Source of the DNA: Blastococcus haudaquaticus
Lineage (GTDB): Bacteria > Actinomycetota > Actinomycetes > Mycobacteriales > Geodermatophilaceae
NCBI RefSeq assembly: GCF_900230285.1
Contig: NZ_OCNK01000007.1
Coordinates: forward strand, 106,047 to 170,046
Length of the DNA stretch: 64,000 nt
Direction of reading: 5' to 3'
The first letter of the stretch is position 1. Every line of letters begins with the position of its first letter. Shown one piece after another: positions 43,105 to 51,752 of the stretch. The position numbers and the translations under genes were made by a program. The notes under the pieces were generated by a model. That model saw only the letters and a program-made list of their open reading frames with translations, was not told the origin of the DNA and did no database searches.

Positions 43105-45984
43105 TCAGCTGCAACCGCTGGTGGAGCCGCAGCCCTCGCAGACGTAGCAGCTACCGGCCGGCCGCATCTTCGTGCCGCAGGTCATGCACAGCGGCGCGTC
43201 GGTGGCGGTCCCGGTGACCAGCTCGAGGAGCTCGGCCGAGGAGTGCGCCTCCTTGACCGACTTCGGGCCCTCCGGGGTGACCTTCTCCTCGACCTTGGCG
43301 GTCTCGATCGGAGCCGAGTTGCGCAGCTGCTCCAGGTCGACCTCTTCCTCCTCGGTGACCGCGGGGGTCGAGGCGGAGCTGCCGTAGCCGGAGACCTGCG
43401 CGGCCCGCTCCTCGGCGGTGAAGATGCCGAGACCGGCCCGCTTGTCGACGGGCAGGTGATCCAGCGCCAGGCGACGGAAGATGTAGTCCATCACCGACTG
43501 GGCGATCCGGATGTCCGGGTCGTCGGTCATGCCGGCGGGCTCGAAGCGCATGTTGGTGAACTTCTGGATGTAGGTCTCCAGCGGCACACCGTGCTGCAGC
43601 GCGATGGACAGCGAGATGGAGAAGGCATCCATGACGCCGGCCAGCGTCGAGCCCTGCTTGCCGAGCTTGAGGAAGACCTCGCCGAGGCTGCCGTCCTCGT
43701 ACATGCCGGCGGTCATGTAGCCCTCGGCGCCCGCGACGCTGAAGGACGTGGTGACGCTGGTCCGCTTCTTGGGCAGACGCTTGCGCACCGGGTGCGAGAG
43801 GGCCGCAGGCGCGGCGACCTCGACCTTGGCCTCCGTCTTCGAGCCGTCCTTCTTGTTCATCGCGTCGGACAGCGGCTGGCCGACCTTGCAGTTGTCGCGG
43901 TAGATGGCCAGCGCCTTGAGGCCCATCTTCCAGCCCTGGAAGTAGATGTTCTCGACCTCTTCGACGGTCGCCGTCTCCGGCATGTTGACCGTCTTGCTGA
44001 TCGCGCCGGAGATGAACGGCTGCACCGCGGCCATCATGCGGACGTGGCCCATCGGGGAGATGGCCCGCTCGCCCATGGCGCAGTCGAACACCTCGTAGTG
44101 CTCCGGACGCAGGGTCGGGGCGTTCACGACGTGGCCGTGCTCGGCGATGAACTCGACGATGGCCTCGATCTGCTCGTCCTGGTAGCCCAGGCTCTTGAGC
44201 GCCCGCGGCACCGTCTGGTTGACGATCTGCATCGAGCCGCCGCCGACCAGCTTTTTGAACTTGACCAGCGAGAAGTCCGGCTCGATGCCGGTCGTGTCGC
44301 AGTCCATCATGAAGCCGATGGTGCCGGTGGGGGCGAGCACCGACGCCTGTGCGTTGCGCCAGCCGTTGTCGGCGCCGATCTCCAGGCACTCCTGCCACTG
44401 CGCCGTCGCGGCCTTGAGCACGTCGGCGTCGTCGGCGCCCACGGGGCGGATGGCGTCGTTGGCCGCGGCGTGCTTGCGCATGACCCGGGCGTGGGCGTCG
44501 GCGTTGCGGGCGAAGCCGTCGTAGGCGCCGACGATGCCGGCCAGCTCGGCCGACCGACGGTAGGCGGTGCCGGTCATCAGCGAGGTGATGGCCGCGGCGA
44601 GGGTCTGGCCGCCCCGGGAGTCGTAGGCGTGGCCGGTCGCCATGAGCAGCGCGCCCAGGTTGGCGTAGCCGATGCCCAGCTGGCGGTAGGCCCGGGTGGT
44701 CTCACCGATCGGCGCGGTCGGGAAGTCCGCGAAGCAGATCGAGATGTCCATGGCCGTGATGACCAGCTCGACGGACTTCACGAAGGTCTTGGAGTCGAAC
44801 GTGCCGTCGCTCTTCAGGAACTTCATGAGGTTCAGCGACGCCAGGTTGCACGAGCTGTTGTCCAGGCTCATGTACTCCGAGCACGGGTTGGACGCATTGA
44901 TCCGGCCGGTCTCGGGGTTGGTGTGCCAGTCGTTGATCGTGTCGTCGTACTGGATGCCCGGGTCGGCGCACTCCCACGCGGCCGTGGTGACCTTGCGGAA
45001 CAGGTCCTTGGCCTCGACGGTCTCGATCACCGAGCCGTCGATGCGGGCACGCAGACCGAACTCGGTGCCCTCCTCGACCGCGCGCATGAACTCGTCGGAG
45101 ACGCGTACCGAGTTGTTGGCGTTCTGGTACTGGACGCTGGTGATGTCCTTGCCACCGAGGTCCATGTCGTACCCGGCGTCGCGCAGCGCGCGGATCTTGT
45201 TCTCCTCGCGCGCCTTGGTCTCGATGAACTCCTCGATGTCCGGGTGGTCGATGTCGAGGACGACCATCTTCGCGGCGCGACGGGTGGCGCCACCGGACTT
45301 GATGGTGCCGGCAGAGGCGTCGGCGCCGCGCATGAAGCTCACCGGACCGGAGGCGGTGCCACCGGAGGACAGGAGCTCCTTGGAGGAGCGGATGCGGGAG
45401 AGGTTCAGGCCGGCCCCGGAGCCGCCCTTGAAGATCAGGCCCTCCTCGCGGTACCAGTTCAGGATCGAGTCCATCTCGTCGTCGACCGCGAGGATGAAGC
45501 AGGCGCTGACCTGCTGCGGCGCGCTCGTGCCGACGTTGAACCAGACCGGGGAGTTGAAGCTGAACACCTGGTGCAGCAGCATCCAGGTGAGCTCGTGCTC
45601 GAAGATCTCGGCGTCGCCCTCGGTGGCGAAGTACCCGTGCTCGCGACCCGCGGCGCCGTAGGTGAGGACGACCCGGTCGATCAGCTGACGGAGGCTCGTC
45701 TCGCGCTGCGGGGTGCCCACCGCGCCGCGGAAGTACTTCGTGGTGACGATGTTGGTGGCGTTGATGCTCCACTCGGCGGGGAACTCGACGCCGCGCTGCT
45801 CGAAGTTGATCGACCCGTCGCGCCAGTTGGTCATGACGACGTCGCGGCGCTCCCAGGTCACCTCGTCGTAGGGGTGCACACCGGCGGTGGTGAAGACGCG
45901 CTTGATCTTGAGGCCCTTACGGCTCGGCGCCTTCGGGGTGCGCCGTGCGCGGGTGCCGGCCAAGCGGTCGTCGGTCTCGGTCAT
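43105..45984 (-). CDS. nrdJ: Vitamin B12-dependent (class II) ribonucleotide reductase
   Basis: A 959-residue adenosylcobalamin-dependent ribonucleotide reductase, making deoxynucleotides without oxygen. Seen: FNSPVWFNVG near the N-terminal active-site region, GGSGAGLNLSRIRS, the catalytic NPCSEYMSLDNSSCNLASLN block, APTGTIGFMMDCDTTGIEPDF, and a C-terminal zinc-ribbon tail CMTCGTKMRPAGSCYVCEGC that re-reduces the active site. Length matches Streptomyces NrdJ. It follows nrdR by 139 bases and shares its promoter. I looked for but did not see a cobalamin riboswitch in that gap. Confidence 0.97.
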   Translation of the reverse strand: MTETDDRLAGTRARRTPKAPSRKGLKIKRVFTTAGVHPYDEVTWERRDVVMTNWRDGSINFEQRGVEFPAEWSINATNIVTTKYFRGAVGTPQRETSLRQLIDRVVLTYGAAGREHGYFATEGDAEIFEHELTWMLLHQVFSFNSPVWFNVGTSAPQQVSACFILAVDDEMDSILNWYREEGLIFKGGSGAGLNLSRIRSSKELLSSGGTASGPVSFMRGADASAGTIKSGGATRRAAKMVVLDIDHPDIEEFIETKAREENKIRALRDAGYDMDLGGKDITSVQYQNANNSVRVSDEFMRAVEEGTEFGLRARIDGSVIETVEAKDLFRKVTTAAWECADPGIQYDDTINDWHTNPETGRINASNPCSEYMSLDNSSCNLASLNLMKFLKSDGTFDSKTFVKSVELVITAMDISICFADFPTAPIGETTRAYRQLGIGYANLGALLMATGHAYDSRGGQTLAAAITSLMTGTAYRRSAELAGIVGAYDGFARNADAHARVMRKHAAANDAIRPVGADDADVLKAATAQWQECLEIGADNGWRNAQASVLAPTGTIGFMMDCDTTGIEPDFSLVKFKKLVGGGSMQIVNQTVPRALKSLGYQDEQIEAIVEFIAEHGHVVNAPTLRPEHYEVFDCAMGERAISPMGHVRMMAAVQPFISGAISKTVNMPETATVEEVENIYFQGWKMGLKALAIYRDNCKVGQPLSDAMNKKDGSKTEAKVEVAAPAALSHPVRKRLPKKRTSVTTSFSVAGAEGYMTAGMYEDGSLGEVFLKLGKQGSTLAGVMDAFSISLSIALQHGVPLETYIQKFTNMRFEPAGMTDDPDIRIAQSVMDYIFRRLALDHLPVDKRAGLGIFTAEERAAQVSGYGSSASTPAVTEEEEVDLEQLRNSAPIETAKVEEKVTPEGPKSVKEAHSSAELLELVTGTATDAPLCMTCGTKMRPAGSCYVCEGCGSTSGCS

Positions 45985-46123
45985 GGTGTGGAGCTCTCCC
46001 TGGGTGTGGCGTGCTTCGTGTGGCTGTCAAGGGCGGATCGGAGGGCTGGGGAAGAGCCGCGATCGATGTGCTCGTAGTCGTGTCTAGCGGGCGGTACTGA
46101 CAGTTCTGCGGTGTCCGGAGCCC

Positions 46124-46615
46124 TCAGCCAGCGGGCGTTCCGGCCGGCTCTGCGACGTCGGCGGCACCGGGCTGCCGCGCCTTGAGTTCGGCGATCTCCT
46201 TCTCGAAGTCCGCCACCGAGGTGAAGGAGCGGTAGACGCTGGCGAATCGCAGGTAGGCGACCTCGTCCAACTCGCGGAGGGGCCGCAGGATGGCCAGCCC
46301 CACCTCGTTGCTGGGCACCTCCGCCGCGCCGGTGGCACGGATGGCGTCCTCGACCTGCTGGGCCAGCTTCTGGAGCTGGTCCTCGTCGACCGGCCGGCCC
46401 TGGCAGGCCCGGCGGACACCGGCGACGACCTTCGACCGGTTGAACGGCTCGCTGACACCGCTGCGTTTGACGACGGCCAGTACGGCCTCCTCGACCGTCG
46501 TGAACCGTCGCCCGCACTTGGGACAGGAGCGACGACGACGGGTCGTCGCCCCCTCGTCGGCCTCCCGCGAGTCGATGACCCGGCTGTCGGCGTTGTGGCA
46601 GAACGGGCAGCGCAT
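46124..46615 (-). CDS. nrdR: Transcriptional repressor NrdR
   Basis: A 163-residue NrdR. N-terminal zinc ribbon with Cys3, Cys6, Cys31 and Cys34 ([31 protein letters not shown]), then the ATP-cone ([20 protein letters not shown]) that senses ATP/dATP. It represses ribonucleotide reductase genes. The C-terminal 10-15 residues ([14 protein letters not shown]) extend beyond the conserved core. It precedes nrdJ and is itself preceded by tandem NrdR boxes, so it is autoregulated. Confidence 0.97.
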   Translation of the reverse strand: MRCPFCHNADSRVIDSREADEGATTRRRRSCPKCGRRFTTVEEAVLAVVKRSGVSEPFNRSKVVAGVRRACQGRPVDEDQLQKLAQQVEDAIRATGAAEVPSNEVGLAILRPLRELDEVAYLRFASVYRSFTSVADFEKEIAELKARQPGAADVAEPAGTPAG

Positions 46616-46741
46616 CGCGGTTCGCCTCCTCCCGAGTCCCGGCCTGTCCGGAGCCGTCCTGTGGACCCTCCTGGGGACATCCGGTGGATGCCCCGGGGAG
46701 AACCTGAGGATCGGCCTGTGGACAGGCTTACAACTCTGTAA

Positions 46742-46788
46742 CTACTAGATGTAGGGGAACCCTAGGCCGGTCCACACAAGATGTGCAA
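46742..46788 (-). promoter_or_regulatory. nrdR-nrdJ promoter with tandem NrdR boxes
   Basis: Minus-strand TTGCAC (46783-46788) and TAGGGT (46759-46764) are 18 bases apart. Two box-like words with AGATGT cores, CTACTAGATGTAG (46742-46754) and CACACAAGATGTG (46773-46785), lie exactly 32 bases apart (three helical turns), one over -35 and one over the start site, the known NrdR arrangement. Confidence 0.7.
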
Positions 46789-46789
46789 G

Positions 46790-47067
46790 CGAAAGTCTCC
46801 TCGGCGTGTTCCGCCCAGACACTGCCGTGAACAGGGAGGACATCCCTCCCCACGAGTCACACGACACGCCGCACCGGCACGCCGGCGGGCGCCGCGGACG
46901 GACGCGCGGCGCTCAGGAAAGTGGCGCACGGGCCATGCCGCCGACCCGGTGGGCCCAGCCGGGTCGGGCGAGAGACCGCCCCGACCCAGCGGCGGGTATC
47001 GGTCGGCCGTCGGCCGTTCGGACACCGCGCCGTTCTGCTCGTGGACCCATCCGGATGGATGCCCGAC
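46790..47067. other. Gap without a supported gene
   Basis: Between the nrdR promoter and the terminator of the next minus-strand gene. Several frames are open on both strands but none has a ribosome site, a sensible composition or a recognisable domain. Confidence 0.5.
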
Positions 47068-47091
47068 ACCCGGACGTGGTGCCGTCCGGGT
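47068..47091 (-). terminator. Hairpin after the repeat-rich hypothetical gene
   Basis: ACCCGGACG / CGTCCGGGT, perfect nine-base arms, six-base loop, 65 bases beyond the stop at 47156. Confidence 0.5.
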
Positions 47092-47155
47092 CCTGCGCGG
47101 GAGCCGGGCAGGCGTCGACCGCGCCGGCGCTCGTCGGGGCGCCGGCAGCGGTGGA

Positions 47156-48094
47156 TCAGAGCCCGCGGAGGGAACCGTCGACGCGGGGGCGCCGCCCGTG
47201 CGGCACGTGGTCGGTCAGCCGCATCGGACGGGTCAGCAGTTCGGACTCGAGTCCGCGCGGAGCCGCCCCGCCTGCGGCAGACGCCGGCCCTGACTCGGCG
47301 CGTCCGGACTCGGCGCGCACGGCCTGGGTCCGGTCGACGTGGGCGCGGGCAGCCTGGGCCCGCGCAGCCGGGACTCGCGGGCGCGACACGGGGCCCGAGG
47401 CCCGGGGGGCCTCGTCCTCGGGGCGTTCCGCCGGGGTCCGAGGCGCCTCGGTCACGGGCGGGAGGAGGCCGGTGTCGGCGGTGCGGTGCCGGCCGGGGTC
47501 GGCGGGGGCACGGTGACGGCCCGGCGGGACGGGGGGCCGACCGGTGGTGAGCGTGACCTCGGGTGCGCGACGGCGGCCCACGGCCGGGGCCTCAGCCGCC
47601 TCGGGGGCACGGCGGCGTCCGCCGGTGGATGGCTCGGCCTGCTCCTCGGGGGCGCGGCGGCGACCGACCGAGGCGAACTGTGCCGTCTCGTCGGCGGTGC
47701 GTCGTCCCCCCGCGACCTGCGGGTCAGGGACGACGGACAGGTCGCGGACCATGGGTAGGCCCGACGTGGCGGCGTCGTCGTCCGCCGGGCGCACGCGCCG
47801 GCCGGACGGGTGCCGGGCCACCGACATCTCCTGGGTGCCAGGGGCGTAGCTCCGGCGCACCGGAGCCGCCGGGGACTCGCCGGCCACGGCCAGATGGCGC
47901 TCCGGGAGGCGCAACGACGCGAGGTCGGTCCACGCCGTCTCCTCGACGCCCCCGAGCACGACCCGCACCCACACCTGGCACGAACCGTTGGCGTCGTGCC
48001 GCCAGCCCAGGAGCTCGCCGGCCCACCAGGTTCCTGCCTGATAGACCTCCACCGACTGGGGTTGACTGGTGAACACAGCTGCTCGGTTCTCCAT
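47156..48094 (-). CDS. Hypothetical protein with SH3-like N-terminus and GRRRAPE repeats
   Basis: A 312-residue protein from ATG 48094 (MENRAAV). Residues about 5-70 look like a small beta-rich (SH3/Tudor-like) module (VEVYQAGTWWAGELLGWRHD, then VRVVLGGVEETAWTDLASLR). The remaining 240 residues are low-complexity and disordered, with repeated GRRRAPE units (three near-copies around residues 140-190) and an Arg/Ala-rich stretch (RAQAARAHVDRTQAVRAESG). Very basic overall. It stands between nrdR and the LysM gene. Function unknown; DNA or RNA binding is possible from charge alone. The 218 bases upstream show no further gene. Confidence 0.7.
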   Translation of the reverse strand: MENRAAVFTSQPQSVEVYQAGTWWAGELLGWRHDANGSCQVWVRVVLGGVEETAWTDLASLRLPERHLAVAGESPAAPVRRSYAPGTQEMSVARHPSGRRVRPADDDAATSGLPMVRDLSVVPDPQVAGGRRTADETAQFASVGRRRAPEEQAEPSTGGRRRAPEAAEAPAVGRRRAPEVTLTTGRPPVPPGRHRAPADPGRHRTADTGLLPPVTEAPRTPAERPEDEAPRASGPVSRPRVPAARAQAARAHVDRTQAVRAESGRAESGPASAAGGAAPRGLESELLTRPMRLTDHVPHGRRPRVDGSLRGL

Positions 48095-48312
48095 GGCGCC
48101 TGACACGCGACGACCGTAAGCGCTGAGGTGACCACTCACCGTGAAGGCGCCCGCACTGAGGGTTGACGAAGTCGGGCGGCGACGTTGTGGATCTATTGCC
48201 GTGGCGCGCCCGGCTCCGCCCCTGACCGGTGCCCGACCCGCGCTGCCCACCCGTCCGTCCTGGTCAGGGCCACGACACGCGGAGAGGTGCCCGCGGACGA
48301 CGGGCCGCACGC

Positions 48313-48882
48313 TCACGGCAGCCGGAGGGTCTGACCGGGCACGAGGTCGGTGCTCGCGAGGTCGTTCAGGTGCTGGATCTCGTCGACGAGGACCCGCACG
48401 TCGCCCTCTCCGGCCAAAGAGGAGGCGATCGACCACAGCGTGTCGCCCGGCTGCACGACGACGGTGCTGACACCGGCCAGGCGCAGGTCGCCACCGTCTC
48501 CCCCGAGCATCGGCCCCAGCCAGGAGCCCACACCGACCGCGACGGCGAGTGCCAGCACCACGCCGAGTCGACGTGCCCGTCGGGTGAGCCGCAGGCGGGC
48601 CGCCCGCACGGCACCGGTCGGCGCCGGACGGCGCGCGGCCGCCCGGGGTGACGTGGGGCCGGTCAGCCCCGTGCCGGGGCGGGTCGCCGGGCGCCGCGCG
48701 GGCACCGTCGGACCGACCGGCGGGCGGCAGACACCGACCCGGGACGGACTGCGACGGGAGGGGTGGGCCGCCGGTGCGCGGAACGTCGGCTGCGACTGCT
48801 CGGCGACCACCACCAGACGCGGCCGCCAGGGCGCCTGGACCTCCTCGTCGAACTCGAGCACGGCCTGCTGCACGCTCCCCAT
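48313..48882 (-). CDS. LysM-domain membrane protein, ChiZ/DivS-like candidate cell-division suppressor
   Basis: A 189-residue protein with a Pro/Arg-rich disordered cytoplasmic N-terminus (1-100), one membrane helix (about 107-123; LGVVLALAVAVGVGSWLG) and an extracytoplasmic LysM domain (139-188; VVVQPGDTLWSIASSLAGEG...VPGQTLRLP). GGAGG four bases before ATG 48882. It is divergent from lexA, and two LexA boxes lie just upstream. The same arrangement holds for mycobacterial ChiZ (Rv2719c) and corynebacterial DivS, SOS-induced proteins that delay division; that role here is inferred from position, domain and operators. Confidence 0.85.
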   Translation of the reverse strand: MGSVQQAVLEFDEEVQAPWRPRLVVVAEQSQPTFRAPAAHPSRRSPSRVGVCRPPVGPTVPARRPATRPGTGLTGPTSPRAAARRPAPTGAVRAARLRLTRRARRLGVVLALAVAVGVGSWLGPMLGGDGGDLRLAGVSTVVVQPGDTLWSIASSLAGEGDVRVLVDEIQHLNDLASTDLVPGQTLRLP

Positions 48883-48918
48883 GACCCCTCCGCCTCCGAT
48901 CGCGAACCGTCTCCGTCG

Positions 48919-48951
48919 TCGAACGCCTGTTCGATTCGAACGACTGCTCGA
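48919..48951. promoter_or_regulatory. Two LexA (SOS) boxes upstream of the LysM gene
   Basis: TCGAAC-GCCT-GTTCGA (48919-48934) is a perfect actinobacterial SOS box; TCGAAC-GACT-GCTCGA (48936-48951) has one mismatch. They start 17 bases apart and lie 37-69 bases before the LysM start codon. Confidence 0.85.
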
Positions 48952-48999
48952 TGTCTACCGGACGGGTCCGACGAAAGCCACCGGACACGGCCCCACACT

Positions 49000-49015
49000 T
49001 CGAACATGTGTTTGA
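49000..49015. promoter_or_regulatory. LexA (SOS) box before lexA
   Basis: TCGAACATGTGTTTGA, one mismatch from TCGAAC-N4-GTTCGA, 73 bases before the lexA start: autoregulation. Confidence 0.85.
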
Positions 49016-49088
49016 TCGCAGCTCCCGAACGCGCTACCGTCCGTCCGACGGACACACGCGCTGCGGGAGCAGCGGACGAGGAGGCGAC

Positions 49089-49847
49089 GTGGCGGAGAAG
49101 AGCGGGAGCTCAGGCGGCCGCAAGGCGTCCGGGAACTCCCCTGCGACCACGGGGACGGCCACCGTGCGGTCGTTCCCCGACCGTGCGGCGGACGGAGACG
49201 GACTGACCCAGCGCCAGCGCCGGGTCCTCGAGGTCATCCGCGACTCGATCGAGCGGCGCGGCTATCCGCCCTCGGTCCGCGAGATCGGCGAGGCGGTCGG
49301 CCTGTCGTCGGCCTCCTCCGTCGCCCACCAGCTCTCCGTGCTGCAGAAGAAGGGCTGGCTGCGGCGGGACCCCAACCGGCCGCGCGCGCTCGACGTGCGC
49401 CTGCCCGGCGACTCCCCGCACTCCGTCCCGGCGCCCGCTGCGGTCGGTCTCGGCGAGGACACCCAGGTCTCCGCGCCCACCTACGTCCCGCTCGTCGGCC
49501 GCATCGCCGCCGGTGGGCCGGTCCTGGCGGAGCAGGCCGTCGAGGACGTCTTCCCGCTGCCTCGGGAGCTGGTCGGCGAGGGCACGCTGTTCATGCTCAA
49601 GGTGGTCGGTGACTCGATGGTCGAGGCTGCCATCTGCGACGGGGACTGGGTCGTCGTACGCCAGCAGCCGACCGCGGAGAACGGCGAGATCGTCGCGGCC
49701 ATGATCGACGGCGAGGCCACCGTCAAGACCTACAAGCGGCGCGACGGGCACATCTGGCTGCTCCCCCACAACCCCGCCTACGAGCCCATCCCCGGCGACG
49801 ACGCCACGGTTCTCGGCCGGGTGGTCAGCGTCCTGCGACGCGTCTGA
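49089..49847 (+). CDS. lexA: SOS repressor LexA
   Basis: A 252-residue LexA from GTG 49089 (GAGGAGG, four-base spacer). About 38 extra disordered N-terminal residues precede the winged helix ([42 protein letters not shown]). The self-cleavage site is Ala141-Gly142 in [13 protein letters not shown], catalytic Ser176 in VVGDSMVEA and Lys213 in ATVKTYKRR. It represses DNA-damage genes and is cleaved with RecA. Divergent from the LysM gene; three LexA boxes lie between. Confidence 0.97.
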   Translation: MAEKSGSSGGRKASGNSPATTGTATVRSFPDRAADGDGLTQRQRRVLEVIRDSIERRGYPPSVREIGEAVGLSSASSVAHQLSVLQKKGWLRRDPNRPRALDVRLPGDSPHSVPAPAAVGLGEDTQVSAPTYVPLVGRIAAGGPVLAEQAVEDVFPLPRELVGEGTLFMLKVVGDSMVEAAICDGDWVVVRQQPTAENGEIVAAMIDGEATVKTYKRRDGHIWLLPHNPAYEPIPGDDATVLGRVVSVLRRV

Positions 49848-49891
49848 GAACGATCACGTCCCTCACGGCACTCGAGCCGGGGACGGCACCA

Positions 49892-49925
49892 CACCGGCGG
49901 TCCCGCAGCAGCGGGGCCGCCGGTG
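49892..49925. terminator. Bidirectional terminator after lexA
   Basis: CACCGGCGGTCCCGC / GCGGGGCCGCCGGTG, 15-bp stem with one T-G pair, loop AGCA, between lexA and a convergent gene. Confidence 0.85.
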
Positions 49926-49951
49926 GTCGTCAGGGGCAGGGCCGGCGGTCG

Positions 49952-50998
49952 TCAGGGACGGCGGCGGAGCCGGCCGGAGATCCAGACGACGACGGTCGCG
50001 ACCGCAGCGGCGATGAGCCCGGACGTGATCGGCGACATCCCCGAACTCGTCAGGTCGGTGAAGCTCGGCACCGGCCCGGCGGGCGGCGCCTGCGCGGCTG
50101 CCGCGAGCTCGGGGGTCAGCGACACCCTGGTCAGGTCGCTCGGCAGCATCTCGCTTGCCACCAGCAACCCGAGACCGTCGGCCGTGAAGCTGATCGCCTC
50201 ACCCTGGGGTGAGTCCGGCAGTGGGATCCGGACCGGCTGCCCGGCCAGGGCGCCGACGACGTCGTTACCGGCGAGCGTCCAGACATAGGCGTCGGTGTAC
50301 GTGCGCAACGCCAGGTGCTTGCCGTCGGTGGCGACCGCTCCGCCGGTGACCAGCAGCTGGCCGGCCTGACCCACCGGTCCGCCGGCCGTGCCCGTGAGGG
50401 TCAGGTTGACCGAGGCCACCTTGGCGAGGGCCACGGTCCCGCCGTCGGCGAGAGCCGCCGCCGGGCTGTAGACGCCACTGGCGCCCAGCAGCTCCTTGGT
50501 CACCACGTACGGCGTGCCGTCCGGCGCGAGGAGCAGCGCCTCCGCGTCGTGCGGCCCGTCCGGATAGGTGAGCCGGTACACGCCCGTCGTCCCGTCCGGC
50601 CGCAGCGCCAGGAGCGCCACGGTGCCGCGGACGCCGTTGTTGTCACCGGTGTCGGCGAACCACACGGTGCCGTCCGCAGCGACGGCCATGTCCTCGGGGT
50701 CGTACGGATCGATCGCCGCGGTGTGCACCTCGATCACCTGGCACGCCGCATCGAGCAGGTGGACTGCCAGCTGTTCCCCGCCGTCGTTCATCGCGAGGAG
50801 GCGGTCCCCGACCGCGACGAGCCCGGACAGTTCGGCCAGCCGCGGGTCGGTGATCTGGCACTGCACGGCCGGTGCGGCGGCCGCGTCCTCCGCGGCGGCG
50901 GGCACGACAGAGCCGAGGACGAGGCCGGCGCCGAGGACTCCCCCGGTCGCCAGTAGTCGTCCCCGCACGCCGCTACGCGGTCTGCCGGCCTCGGGCAC
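49952..50998 (-). CDS. Secreted, C-terminally membrane-anchored protein (beta-propeller-like)
   Basis: A 348-residue protein with a signal peptide (LLATGGVLGAGLVLGSVVPAAA, cleavage near AAAED) and a C-terminal helix plus basic stop (SGLIAAAVATVVVWISGRLRR), so it is anchored with its body outside. The body shows propeller-like repeats (LSGLVAVGDRLLAMNDGGEQ; DPEDMAVAADGTVWFADTGD; DAEALLLAPDGTPYVVTKEL). Two Cys (QCQ, AACQ) may pair. GTG 50998 overlaps the PAP2 gene by 26 bases; GTG 50968 would not overlap, and both keep the signal peptide. Function unknown. Confidence 0.75.
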   Translation of the reverse strand: MPEAGRPRSGVRGRLLATGGVLGAGLVLGSVVPAAAEDAAAAPAVQCQITDPRLAELSGLVAVGDRLLAMNDGGEQLAVHLLDAACQVIEVHTAAIDPYDPEDMAVAADGTVWFADTGDNNGVRGTVALLALRPDGTTGVYRLTYPDGPHDAEALLLAPDGTPYVVTKELLGASGVYSPAAALADGGTVALAKVASVNLTLTGTAGGPVGQAGQLLVTGGAVATDGKHLALRTYTDAYVWTLAGNDVVGALAGQPVRIPLPDSPQGEAISFTADGLGLLVASEMLPSDLTRVSLTPELAAAAQAPPAGPVPSFTDLTSSGMSPITSGLIAAAVATVVVWISGRLRRRP

Positions 50999-51692
50999 GT
51001 ACCCAGCGTGACAGAACGACTGCATCCAGTCCGTGAACCACGCCCAACAGCAGGATGCCCACGGCGCCGCCCACCACCGCGTCGGTGAGCCAGTGGAAGT
51101 CGAGGGACACCATCGCAAGCCCGGTGATGACCGGCCCGAGCACGGCGAGCACCCAGAACGCCTGCTGCACCTGCGCCGGCAAGCCGTACTCCACGGCCTG
51201 CCAGCGGGCGACGCCCCACATCAGGACGGCATTGGCGACGTGCCCGGAGGGGAACGAGGCGCCGTCGTCGTGGAAGAGGAAGGACCCGGGGAAGCCGGGG
51301 GCCGTGCGACCGATCCCGAACTTCAGCGCGTAGACGCCTGCCGTGAGCACTGCGAGGGCGGCGATCACCCGGAGCAGCGGCAGCCAGGTCCGCCGGCGCC
51401 AGGCGAGGTAGCCCACCAGGGCCGCGAGCACCACGAGGATGGTGACCCGCCCGCCGACCTGGGTGATCACCCAGACGACCGGATAGGCGGCGGAATCCCG
51501 CAGGCCCCAGTCGCTGACGATCTCCGAGACCCGCAGGTCCATCCGCTCGAGCGGCCCACGGGCCAGCAGGTCGGCCGTGATCAGGCCGCCGGCGAGGAGC
51601 GCGGCGACCAGGAGCCACCACGGCGGTCGGCCCACGGAGATCTCCCGCGACGGGCCGGGCAGGCCGACGTCGCGCACCGTGCCGCTGGTCAC
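50973..51692 (-). CDS. PAP2-family phosphatase (membrane)
   Basis: A 239-residue membrane phosphatase with about six helices. The PAP2 signature is split as expected: KFGIGRTAPG (Lys...Arg-Thr where most have Arg-Pro), SFPSGHVANAVL (PSGH) and SLDFHWLTDAVVG (Ser...Arg/His...Asp region, here Asp-Phe-His-Trp). Probably dephosphorylates a lipid phosphate such as undecaprenyl pyrophosphate or phosphatidate at the outer membrane face. GTG start at 51692 without strong ribosome site. Linked by overlap to the secreted-protein gene. Confidence 0.88.
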   Translation of the reverse strand: MTSGTVRDVGLPGPSREISVGRPPWWLLVAALLAGGLITADLLARGPLERMDLRVSEIVSDWGLRDSAAYPVVWVITQVGGRVTILVVLAALVGYLAWRRRTWLPLLRVIAALAVLTAGVYALKFGIGRTAPGFPGSFLFHDDGASFPSGHVANAVLMWGVARWQAVEYGLPAQVQQAFWVLAVLGPVITGLAMVSLDFHWLTDAVVGGAVGILLLGVVHGLDAVVLSRWVRARGRQTA

Positions 51693-51752
51693 CGGCTCAC
51701 CGTACCGGCCCGTGACCTGACCGTGATCCGGCGAGCCGGATCACGGTCAGGT

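Noticed and set aside
42844..46077. A 1077-codon open frame on the plus strand opposite nrdJ
   Set aside because: It is the mirror of nrdJ codon bias; the product is Arg/Gly/Asp/Val-rich low complexity with no domain, whereas the minus strand gives a full NrdJ.
45985..46123. Cobalamin riboswitch before the B12-dependent reductase
   Set aside because: The 139-base gap lacks the B12-box and the other conserved stretches; regulation is explained by NrdR boxes further upstream.
46781..47293. Plus-strand 170-codon frame between nrdR and the repeat-rich gene
   Set aside because: No ribosome site, Arg/Pro-rich composition and no domain; it also runs into the opposite strand of a better-supported gene.
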